From positions 1 to 27,119 of the forward strand of contig CANDEH010000023.1 of NCBI GenBank assembly GCA_947383645.1: 27,119 bases of DNA. The letters run 5' to 3'. The translations under genes were made by a program, and so were the position numbers. Of this stretch, positions 20,934-27,119 are shown piece by piece. The stretch is from an uncultured Clostridia bacterium. GTDB taxonomy: Bacteria; Bacillota; Clostridia; Oscillospirales; Oscillospiraceae. The notes under the pieces were generated by a model, which searched no databases, was not told the DNA's origin, and saw only the letters and a list, made by a program, of their open reading frames with translations. Numbering within the stretch: the first letter of the stretch is position 1; each line of letters starts with the position of its first letter.

Positions 20934-22196
20934 CTATTCTTCAGTCTCCGGCGTCTCGGCGGGGGTGGTGTCCCCTGAATCGGAACCAGCGGGCGGCGGG
21001 TTGGCCGGGTCGGACTGGTTCTCCCCGGGGGCGGTGTCCGTGGGGGACTGGCCGTTGTCGGGGTCGGTGGGCGGGGTCTCGCCGGGGGGCTCGTCCGTTG
21101 GGGGCTGGTCCGGGTTCTCCTGACCGCCGTCGGGGTCCGCGGGGTTCTCCGGGTCCGCCGGCCCCTGGCTGGGGTCCTCCGGGGGTTCCGGCGTCTCCGG
21201 GGGCGGGTCTGGGACGTCCGCCGGGGGCTGCTCCGCCGGCGGCGGCTGGGACGGGGCGGCGGCGGGCAGGGACACCGGCCGTCCGAAGTGGAAGTACTCG
21301 TAGTTATAAAGCCCGTTGGCCTGGAGCGTGTCGCCGTAGTGCAGGGTAATCAGCTCCGTCACCGTCACCAGCTGGTAGCCCTCCTCGATCAGCCAGGGGA
21401 TCAGAATGCGGCTGGCCTCCACGCTGGTGTCGTAGGTGCTGTGCATCAGGATCACCTGCCCGTCCAGGTCGCCGGCCCTCCGGACCGAGGCTAGGATCTT
21501 CTCCACGTCCCGGGAGAGCCAGTCCTCCGTGTCGATGGACCAGGCGATGAGGCTCCGGCCCGTGGCGCCGCGCAGGGTCTTGCTCAGAGAGCCGTAGGGC
21601 GGGCGGAGAAGGTTGGGCTTGTGGCCCAGCACATCCTGAAAGTTGGCGTCCGCCTTCTCCAGATCGGCCAAAATGGCCTCCCTGGACAGCTTGCCCAGAT
21701 CGGCGTGGCGGTAGGAGTGGCTGCCCACCTCGCAGCCCAGGGCCTCCGCCCGGCGCACTGCGTCGGCGTCGTTGTAGAGGTAGCGGCCCACCTCGAAGAA
21801 GGTGGCCACCGCCCGGTTCTCTTCCAGGATGTCCAGCAGCTGATCGGTGTACTGGGCGTGGGGGCCGTCGTCATAGGTCAGGGCCACCATGGGCTTCTCC
21901 GCTTCGATGGTCCGCCGGCCCTCCCCGGCGCCGCTCTCCTCCCCGGGGTCACCCTCCTCCCCGGAAGCGGCGCTGTCGGCGGGGGGCCCCGCCTCGCCCC
22001 GGATCTCCTCCTCCGGCAAGCGGTCCTCCGGGGAGCTGTCCTCCGGAGGATGGTCCTCCGGAGGGGGATCGGGCGGCAGGGGAAGACTGTGCCCGGAATC
22101 GTCAGGATCCGTGTTCTCAGGCTGGACAGCGTCGGCGCAGGCCGCCGTGAGCAGCAGGAGCAGCGAGAGAGCCAGGGCAAAAACACGTCGTATCAT
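20934..22196 (-). CDS. Polysaccharide deacetylase, secreted lipoprotein with Pro-rich tail
   Basis: This is a 420-aa protein. A signal peptide MIRRVFALALSLLLLLTAAC ends at Cys20 in a lipobox-like context (TAAC; the -3 position is Thr rather than Leu, so lipidation is probable but not certain). An acidic Pro/Glu/Asp linker (21-100) precedes a NodB domain (about 102-300). NodB motifs are TYDDGPH (Asp109, Asp110), HSYRH (His160, His164) and RPPYG (198-202), with a late LMHST histidine. Such enzymes remove acetyl groups from cell-wall glycans. The last ~120 residues are a disordered P/D/E/T/G tail, unusual in that no anchor motif follows it. AGGAAG precedes the start. It converges on kptA. Confidence 0.88.
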   Translation of the reverse strand: MIRRVFALALSLLLLLTAACADAVQPENTDPDDSGHSLPLPPDPPPEDHPPEDSSPEDRLPEEEIRGEAGPPADSAASGEEGDPGEESGAGEGRRTIEAEKPMVALTYDDGPHAQYTDQLLDILEENRAVATFFEVGRYLYNDADAVRRAEALGCEVGSHSYRHADLGKLSREAILADLEKADANFQDVLGHKPNLLRPPYGSLSKTLRGATGRSLIAWSIDTEDWLSRDVEKILASVRRAGDLDGQVILMHSTYDTSVEASRILIPWLIEEGYQLVTVTELITLHYGDTLQANGLYNYEYFHFGRPVSLPAAAPSQPPPAEQPPADVPDPPPETPEPPEDPSQGPADPENPADPDGGQENPDQPPTDEPPGETPPTDPDNGQSPTDTAPGENQSDPANPPPAGSDSGDTTPAETPETEE

Positions 22197-22320
22197 GGCG
22201 GGGATCTTCCTTTACAAAATTCTATCCTTAGTATGCGCGTCCGGACACAAAAATGTAAGGCGGAATTGGAAACAAAATAAATACAAAAAGTGACAAAATG
22301 ATATAGTCGCGCTCCGCCCG

Positions 22321-23532
22321 CTACGCCTCCTCGGCGCCGGCCTTGAAGTTGTAGATGGGGCGGATGATCTTCTCCACCTCCGCCGTGGGGCCGATGTTCT
22401 CGAGGATGTCCTCCATCCCCTTGTAGGCCATGGGGCACTCGTCCAGGGTCCCCTTCCCCACAGAGGAGGTGTACACCCCCGCCATCTGCCTCTTGAACTC
22501 CGACACGGTGAAGCGCTCCTTGGCCTCGCTGCGGCTCATGAGACGGCCTGCGCCGTGGGGGGCGGAGCAGTTCCAGTCCTCGTTGCCCTTCCCCACGCAC
22601 AGAAGGCTCCCGTCCCGCATGTTGATAGGGATCAGCAGCCGCTCCCCCGCCTGGGCGGACACGGCCCCCTTGCGCAGGATCATGGTGTCGGTGTCGATGT
22701 AGTTGTGGATGGTGGTGAACTGCTCCTCCACGTGGAGCTTCATGCCTTTGACGATCTCGTCCACCATGGCCTGCCGGTTCAGGGCGGCGAAGCGCTGGAC
22801 GATGGTCATGTCGTGGAGATACCGCTCGAACAGCGCCCCGGAGACGTAGGCCAGGGGGCGGGGGATGCTGGTCTGCCGCTGGTTCTTCAGCCGCTTCAGC
22901 TCCTTTTGGATCTCCTTCTGGCGGCCTTCCGCCTTCAGCCGGGCGATCAGGGCCTCCACCGAGGCGTCGTCGGTGCGGTTGAGGACCTTCCAGCCCTCCT
23001 CCTGGTAGTACTTGGCCACCTCCAGGCCCAGGTGGCGGCTGCCGGAGTGGATCACGATATAGAGCCGGCCCTGGTCGTCCCGGTCCGCCTCGATGAAGTG
23101 GTTGCCGCCGCCCAGGGTGCCCAGGGACTTCTCCGCCCGGAGCAGGTCCACATGCCTGGCGCAGCAGAGCTCGCTGAGATCCAGCTCGTCCATGTACCGG
23201 TGGATCTTCTGCCGGACGGCGAAGCCCGAGGGGATGCGCTCGTAGATCAGCTTGTCCAGCTTCTGAAGCTCCAGGTGGTCCTCCCGGAGGCGCACGGTCT
23301 CCATGCCGCAGCCGATGTCCACCCCCACCAGGTTGGGCACCACCTTGTCGGTGATGGTCATGGTGGTGCCCACGGTGCAGCCCATGCCGGCGTGGACGTC
23401 GGGCATCAGGCGGATCCGGCTGCCGGCGGCGAACTTCTGGCTGCACAGCTGGATGACTTGGGCGATGGATGCCTGATCCACCACGTCGGTGAAAATCTTG
23501 GCCTCGTTGTACTTGCCTTGTACGGTTATCAT
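22321..23532 (-). CDS. rtcB: RNA-splicing ligase RtcB
   Basis: This is a 403-aa protein. Family motifs are MPDVHAGMG (43-51), VGVDIGCGM (69-77; Asp72, Cys75), GGGNHFIE (141-148; His145), HSGSRHLG (162-169), HNYI (276-279) and SAPHGAGR (323-330), whose His326 should be the guanylylated residue. Cys75, His145, His162 and His276 correspond to the metal ligands. RtcB joins RNA 2',3'-cyclic phosphate or 3'-phosphate ends to 5'-OH ends using GTP and Mn2+, in RNA repair. GGAGG lies upstream of the ATG. There is no rtcA or archease gene nearby. Its stop is 124 bases from the deacetylase start, so the two could be read in the same direction. Confidence 0.95.
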   Translation of the reverse strand: MITVQGKYNEAKIFTDVVDQASIAQVIQLCSQKFAAGSRIRLMPDVHAGMGCTVGTTMTITDKVVPNLVGVDIGCGMETVRLREDHLELQKLDKLIYERIPSGFAVRQKIHRYMDELDLSELCCARHVDLLRAEKSLGTLGGGNHFIEADRDDQGRLYIVIHSGSRHLGLEVAKYYQEEGWKVLNRTDDASVEALIARLKAEGRQKEIQKELKRLKNQRQTSIPRPLAYVSGALFERYLHDMTIVQRFAALNRQAMVDEIVKGMKLHVEEQFTTIHNYIDTDTMILRKGAVSAQAGERLLIPINMRDGSLLCVGKGNEDWNCSAPHGAGRLMSRSEAKERFTVSEFKRQMAGVYTSSVGKGTLDECPMAYKGMEDILENIGPTAEVEKIIRPIYNFKAGAEEA

Positions 23533-23821
23533 AGGGTCTCTTCCCTCCTTCTGTACCCTCTACAGGGTATGTCGTATGGGTTCGGAATATTACAAATAGT
23601 ATAGTTTCCCGGACCCCGCCAGATTGCTGGCCGGGCCTCTTTGACGGGGCTTCTCCCCACCCTGTCCGGGGGTGCATGATCGCTGTGCCGGGGCTTGATA
23701 TACCCTCCACGCTGAAAGTCTGGATGGGATATGTACCATGTTTTGCGGCTGCCGCTGCTTGCGGCGGCGGACAAAGCGGCTGAAATCACCTCTATTATCT
23801 CCGGATATACCACTCGGACAT
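23533..23821. other. Non-coding region upstream of rtcB
   Basis: There are about 290 bases without a supportable gene. It should contain the rtcB promoter (minus strand); TATACT and TAATAT boxes occur at about 23590-23605 but have no good -35 partner. A short palindrome TACCC/GGGTA (23554-23569) sits just before the rtcB ribosome binding site. The remainder is GC-rich with small inverted motifs. Confidence 0.5.
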
Positions 23822-23857
23822 AATAAAAACCGGACAGGGCGACACGCCTTGTCCGGT
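23822..23857 (-). terminator. Intrinsic terminator of the 43-aa gene
   Basis: On the minus strand, ACCGGACAAGG pairs with CCTGTCCGGT (one bulge) around GCGTGTCG, followed by TTTTATT. It lies 28 bases past the stop codon of the 43-aa gene. Confidence 0.8.
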
Positions 23858-23884
23858 AAACTTCCCTATTTGAGCGGGAACAGG

Positions 23885-24016
23885 TCAGCAGACGGAGAGC
23901 ATCCGCCGCCGGTTTTGTCCGCCACAGGGGCACTTCTGCCGGAAAATGCGCATCACAAGCGCGCAGGCCACGGCCTGCCGGGGATTCATTTTTCTCAGCT
24001 CTGGATAGCGCAGCAT
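23885..24016 (-). CDS. Small Cys-containing basic protein (43 aa)
   Basis: The 43-residue frame starts MLRYPELRKMNPRQAVACAL and ends with KCPCGGQNRRRMLSVC, then TGA at 23885-23887. It has four cysteines (18, 29, 31, 43), a CPCGG knuckle and a net positive charge. AAAGGAGTCCGCC immediately precedes the ATG. A consensus promoter lies ~50 bases upstream and an intrinsic terminator just downstream, so the unit is complete. I do not recognise a family. It is divergent from the MarR-controlled operon and its promoter lies close to the MarR-like operators, so it may be co-regulated. The CPCG could bind zinc. Confidence 0.65.
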   Translation of the reverse strand: MLRYPELRKMNPRQAVACALVMRIFRQKCPCGGQNRRRMLSVC

Positions 24017-24062
24017 GGCGGACTCCTTTCCGGGCCATTGCGGCCCCTGTTCTCAGGGAGAG

Positions 24063-24091
24063 AGTATACTATTCGTTATACCATTTGTCAA
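24063..24091 (-). promoter_or_regulatory. Sigma-A promoter of the 43-aa gene
   Basis: On the minus strand, a perfect TTGACA (24086-24091) and TATACT (24063-24068) are separated by 17 bases. The predicted start near 24056 gives a leader of about 40 bases. Confidence 0.85.
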
Positions 24092-24129
24092 CCCCCCAGG
24101 GAGAATTTTTTTAAATTCTTCCCAAAAAG

Positions 24130-24147
24130 AAGTTGACATTTCAACCT
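24130..24147. promoter_or_regulatory. Candidate MarR operator 1
   Basis: AAGTTG-ACATTT-CAACCT is a palindrome with 6-base arms (one mismatch) and a 6-base centre. It covers the -35 box of the MarR operon promoter. Its layout is identical to that of the second site at 24166-24183. Confidence 0.6.
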
Positions 24148-24161
24148 TCCTGGTGTATCCT
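24133..24161 (+). promoter_or_regulatory. Promoter of the marR-adh-aldh operon
   Basis: A perfect TTGACA (24133-24138) and TATCCT (24156-24161) are separated by 17 bases. The predicted start near 24168 falls inside candidate operator 2. Confidence 0.75.
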
Positions 24162-24165
24162 GCAA

Positions 24166-24183
24166 AAGTTGAATTGACAACTT
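24166..24183. promoter_or_regulatory. Candidate MarR operator 2
   Basis: AAGTTG-AATTGA-CAACTT is a perfect palindrome with 6-base arms. It covers the predicted transcription start, and its centre lies 36 bases from that of site 1. Two same-spaced sites bracketing the promoter suggest repression by the encoded MarR protein. Confidence 0.65.
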
Positions 24184-24231
24184 GCTGGATTTTATCCCGC
24201 GCGGAGCGGGAAATGAGGGGAGGAATGGTCT

Positions 24232-24687
24232 ATGGTGGAGCGGTTTGAGCGGTTCTCCCTGTCGCTGTTCGAGCTGTCCCGGTGCTGGCACAGGCTGGCC
24301 ACGGAGGAGATGCGGCGTCACGGACTGCGCTCCTCCCACGCCACCTATCTCACCACGCTGCTGCGCAGCGAGGAGGGGCTCACCGCCCCGGAGCTGGGGC
24401 GGCTGTGCGGCCGGGACAAGTCCGATGTGTCCCGGATGATCGCCATCCTGCTGGAGAGGGGCTTCGTCACCAAGGAGGAGGTGGACGGCAGCCTCTACCG
24501 GGGCCGGCTGAAGCTGACGGAGACAGGCCGGACGGCGGCGGAGCAGGTGTGCCGCCGGGCCTCCCTGGCGGTGGAGATGGCCGGACGGGATCTGACGGAG
24601 GCGCAGCGGGCGGTGTTCTATGAGGCCCTGACCTCCATCACCGCCAACCTGAAAATACTCTGCAAGGAGGGACTGCCCCATGAATAG
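24232..24687 (+). CDS. MarR-family transcriptional regulator
   Basis: This is a 151-aa protein. The winged-helix core (about 34-100) includes LTAPELGRLCGRDKSDVSRM (50-69) as the recognition region and the wing VDGSLYRGRLKLTETGR (84-100). Flanking helices form the usual dimerisation domain. The ATG follows GGGGAGGAATGGTCT. MarR proteins repress their own operons and release DNA on binding phenolic, electrophilic or similar ligands. Here the operon encodes alcohol and aldehyde dehydrogenases, so an aldehyde or alcohol signal is plausible. The C-terminal residues overlap the next gene by eight bases. Confidence 0.9.
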   Translation: MVERFERFSLSLFELSRCWHRLATEEMRRHGLRSSHATYLTTLLRSEEGLTAPELGRLCGRDKSDVSRMIAILLERGFVTKEEVDGSLYRGRLKLTETGRTAAEQVCRRASLAVEMAGRDLTEAQRAVFYEALTSITANLKILCKEGLPHE

Positions 24688-25894
24688 TCTGATGAAAATC
24701 GGATGCCGGACGATACAGCTGGCCTTCCGGCTGGCCATGCCGGTGCTGCCCTACCGGGAGCCGGAGCGGCTGGAGCACATCGCCCAGGTGCCGGAGGCGC
24801 TGGAGAAGGCGGGGATCCGGTCCGTGCTGCTGGTCACCGACCGGCCCCTCCGGGAGGCCGGGGTCACGGAGCCCCTGGAGACCCTCCTCAGGGAGCGGGG
24901 CATCCGCTGCGCCGTCTACGACCGGACCCGCCCCAATCCCACGGTGCACAACGTGGAGGAGGCCCACGCCCTCTTCTGCGCCGAGGACTGCCATGCCCTC
25001 ATCGCCTTCGGCGGCGGGTCCTCCATGGACTGCGCCAAGGCGGTGGGGGCCCGGGCGGTCTACCCCCGGCGGCACGTCAACGACATGAGGGGGCTTCTGC
25101 GGGTGTGGCGGCGGCTGCCGCTGCTGATCGCCATCCCCACCACCGCCGGCACGGGCAGCGAGGTGACCATCACCGCCGTCATCACCGACAGCGAGCGGCG
25201 GCACAAGTACACCATGAACAACTTCACCATGATCCCCCAGTGCGCCGTGCTGGACCCGGCGGTGACCTGCTCCCTGCCCCCCGCCCTCACCGCCACCACC
25301 GGCATGGACGCCCTGACCCACGCGGTGGAGGCCTACATCGGCAACTCCACCACCAGGGAGACCCGGCGGCTGGCGCTGAAGGCCACGGCGCTGGTCTTTG
25401 AGAACGTCACTGCCGCCTATGACGATGGAGACAATCTCACCGCCCGGCGGAATATGCTCATTGCCGCCCACATCGCCGGCATCGCCTTCTCCAAGTCCTA
25501 CGTGGGCTACATCCACGCCGTGGCCCACTCCCTGGGCGGGCAGTACAACACCCCCCACGGGCTGGCCAACGCGGTGCTGATGCCCTATGTGCTGGAGGCC
25601 TACGGCTCCTCGGTCCACAAAAAGCTCTACGAGCTGGGTCTGGCCGCCGGGGTGGTCCTCCGGTCCGACGACGAGCGCACCGGGGCGGAGAAGTTTATCG
25701 CCGCCATCCGGGACTTGAACGCCAAAATGGGCATCCCCGCCAAGCTCCCCGGTATTCGGAAGGAGGACATCCCCGCCATGGCCCGGCACGCCCACCGCGA
25801 GGCCAACCCCCTCTACCCGGTGCCCCGGCTGATGGACGCGCCTGCCCTGGAGCGGTTCTACTACGACGTGATGGAGGAGGAGAGCGGCAGATGA
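24680..25894 (+). CDS. Iron-containing alcohol dehydrogenase
   Basis: This is a 404-aa protein of the Fe-ADH (group III) family. The nucleotide-binding motif is AFGGGSSMDCAK (109-120), followed by PTTAGTGSEVT (153-163). Likely metal ligands are Asp210, His214 (TTGMDALTHAVEAY), His279 and His293, with His283 in HAVAHSLGG as the expected catalytic histidine. It interconverts an alcohol and an aldehyde or ketone with NAD(P). The ATG overlaps the marR stop, and the stop overlaps the ATG of the aldehyde dehydrogenase gene, so the three genes form a coupled operon. Together they would interconvert alcohol, aldehyde and acid. The specific substrate is not evident. Confidence 0.93.
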   Translation: MNSLMKIGCRTIQLAFRLAMPVLPYREPERLEHIAQVPEALEKAGIRSVLLVTDRPLREAGVTEPLETLLRERGIRCAVYDRTRPNPTVHNVEEAHALFCAEDCHALIAFGGGSSMDCAKAVGARAVYPRRHVNDMRGLLRVWRRLPLLIAIPTTAGTGSEVTITAVITDSERRHKYTMNNFTMIPQCAVLDPAVTCSLPPALTATTGMDALTHAVEAYIGNSTTRETRRLALKATALVFENVTAAYDDGDNLTARRNMLIAAHIAGIAFSKSYVGYIHAVAHSLGGQYNTPHGLANAVLMPYVLEAYGSSVHKKLYELGLAAGVVLRSDDERTGAEKFIAAIRDLNAKMGIPAKLPGIRKEDIPAMARHAHREANPLYPVPRLMDAPALERFYYDVMEEESGR

Positions 25895-27119
25895 CCATTG
25901 ACCGGATTTTAGAGAGCCAGCGGACCTTCTTCCGCAGCGGGGCCACCCTGCCCCTCCCCTTCCGTCAGGCGGCTCTGGGGCGGCTGTATGCCGCCGTGGA
26001 GAAGTACGAGGATGAGATTGCCGCCGCCCTGACCGCGGATCTGGGCAAGAGCGCCTTCGAGGGATTTATGTGCGAGACCGGACTGGTGAAGACGGAGATC
26101 AGCTACATGCGAAAGCATCTGCGCTCTCTGGCCCGGGTGCGCACCGTCCATACGCCTCTGGCCCAGTTCGCCTCCCGGAGCTTTACGCTCCCCTCCCCCC
26201 GCGGAAACGTGCTGATTATGAGCCCCTGGAACTACCCCCTCCTGCTGACCATCGACCCCCTGGCCGACGCCATCGCCGCCGGCAACACCGCCGTGGTCAA
26301 GCCCAGCGCCTACTCCCCCGCCACCAGCGCGGTGATCGAAAGGCTCATCGGCGAGACCTTCGACCCCTCCCATGTGGCCGTGGTCACCGGCGGACGGCAG
26401 GAGAACAGCGCGCTTTTGACGAAAAAGTTCGATCTGGTGTTCTTTACCGGCAGTCAGGCTGTGGGCCGGGAGGTGCTGCGGCACACCGCCGAGACGCTGA
26501 CCCCCGCCGTTCTGGAGCTGGGGGGCAAGAGCCCCTGCATCGTGGATGAGACCGCCGATCTGCGGCTTGCCGCCAGAAGGATCGTCTTTGGGAAGTACCT
26601 CAACTGCGGTCAAACCTGCGTGGCCCCGGACTATGTCCTGTGTCAGCGTCCGGTGAAGGACGCGCTGGTGGAGGAGCTGAAAAGACAGATCGACATCCAG
26701 TTCGGAAGGGAGCCGCTGAAGAATCCCGACTACGGCCGGATCGTCAGTGAGAAGCACTTTGACCGCCTGCTGGGTCTGCTGTGCAGCGGAAAGACGGTCG
26801 CCGGCGGCAGCTACAACCGGGAGACGCTGCAAATCGCCCCCACGGTGCTGGACGATGTCACCTGCGACGACCCGGTGATGGGGCAGGAGATCTTCGGGCC
26901 CATCCTGCCCATCCTCGCCTTCGAGCGGTATGAGGACCTCTACGGCGACCTCGCCCAGCGGCCCAAACCGCTGGCGCTGTACCTGTTCTCCCGGGACAGC
27001 GCCAGCGTCCGGGAGGCCCTGGACCGGCTGTCCTTCGGCGGCGGCTGCGTCAACGATGTGGTGATCCATCTGGCCACCAGCGAGATGGGCTTTGGCGGCG
27101 TGGGCGAGAGCGGCATGGG
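25891..27119 (+). CDS. Aldehyde dehydrogenase, class 3-like (3' truncated by window)
   Basis: The frame runs from ATG 25891 (overlapping the upstream TGA by four bases) to the window end without a stop, giving about 409 of an expected ~455 residues. Motifs are IMSPWNYPLLLT (109-120; Asn114), FFTGSQAVGREV (184-195), LELGGKSPC (208-216; Glu209) and the catalytic cysteine Cys243 in NCGQTCVAPDYV. The lack of the long N-terminal extension and the PWNYP motif fit the class 3 / YwdH-like group, which oxidises medium- to long-chain or aromatic aldehydes. It is probably regulated by the MarR gene at the head of the operon. Confidence 0.93.
   Translation, partial: MTIDRILESQRTFFRSGATLPLPFRQAALGRLYAAVEKYEDEIAAALTADLGKSAFEGFMCETGLVKTEISYMRKHLRSLARVRTVHTPLAQFASRSFTLPSPRGNVLIMSPWNYPLLLTIDPLADAIAAGNTAVVKPSAYSPATSAVIERLIGETFDPSHVAVVTGGRQENSALLTKKFDLVFFTGSQAVGREVLRHTAETLTPAVLELGGKSPCIVDETADLRLAARRIVFGKYLNCGQTCVAPDYVLCQRPVKDALVEELKRQIDIQFGREPLKNPDYGRIVSEKHFDRLLGLLCSGKTVAGGSYNRETLQIAPTVLDDVTCDDPVMGQEIFGPILPILAFERYEDLYGDLAQRPKPLALYLFSRDSASVREALDRLSFGGGCVNDVVIHLATSEMGFGGVGESGM

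Noticed and set aside
23529..24038. 169-codon minus-strand frame between rtcB and marR
   Set aside because: It runs through a terminator hairpin and overlaps the better-supported 43-aa frame, which has the ribosome binding site and promoter at the correct spacing.
1..27119. tRNA, rRNA or riboswitch genes
   Set aside because: I looked for cloverleaf, T-loop and common riboswitch core sequences in the intergenic regions and saw none that I could support by eye.

Overview
The window is GC-rich, tightly packed DNA with consensus Gram-positive promoters, strong AGGAGG-type ribosome binding sites and many dispersed palindromic repeats. This combination suggests a high-GC Clostridia genome of the Oscillospiraceae type (Flavonifractor/Lawsonibacter/Oscillibacter-like). 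That placement is inference from gene families and style; there is no rRNA marker here.

Layout. Bases 1-1334 are the 3' part of a FakA/YloV-type DAK2 kinase gene. Bases 1618-2793 (minus) are a small operon: DUF2089-type regulator, small membrane protein, an unrecognised 82-aa protein and an Imm70-like immunity protein, read from a clear sigma-A promoter. Bases 3170-4835 (minus) are a BceRS-like two-component system. Bases 5019-13927 (minus) are the most notable feature: a seven-gene, nearly gapless operon reading SWIM zinc-finger protein, HEAT-like protein, DUF1349 beta-sandwich protein, MoxR AAA+ ATPase, DUF5682 protein with EreA/TIKI-like GxxH motifs, a 94-aa protein and a VWA (MIDAS) protein. 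This looks like a MoxR/VWA chaperone machine with a putative enzymatic partner. Its function is not established.

Bases 13928-16037 hold mostly non-coding repeats around a 56-aa acidic protein gene and a zinc-ribbon membrane protein gene. Bases 16038-20004 carry a sodium-dependent (NSS/SLC6) transporter gene divergent from a LysR gene, which overlaps a DUF2156-GNAT fusion gene. Then follow kptA (RNA 2'-phosphotransferase), a convergent lipoprotein polysaccharide deacetylase with a long Pro/Asp/Glu-rich tail, and an RtcB RNA ligase. Bases 23885-24016 are a 43-aa gene with its own promoter and terminator. Bases 24232-27119 are a MarR - iron alcohol dehydrogenase - aldehyde dehydrogenase operon with two matching operator-like palindromes around its promoter; the last gene runs off the window.

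Three repeat families are visible by eye: (1) a palindrome-rich cassette around the sequence AAAGGAACCC-AAGAG-GGGTTCCTTT (four copies, one degenerate), two of which appear to have split bidirectional terminators; (2) a ~165-bp element with AAGAAGCTGTACCAAT-type terminal inverted repeats (three copies); (3) a ~170-bp element with AATTAGGAATTAGGA ends that supplies the stop codon of the VWA gene and lies just upstream of the response regulator gene.
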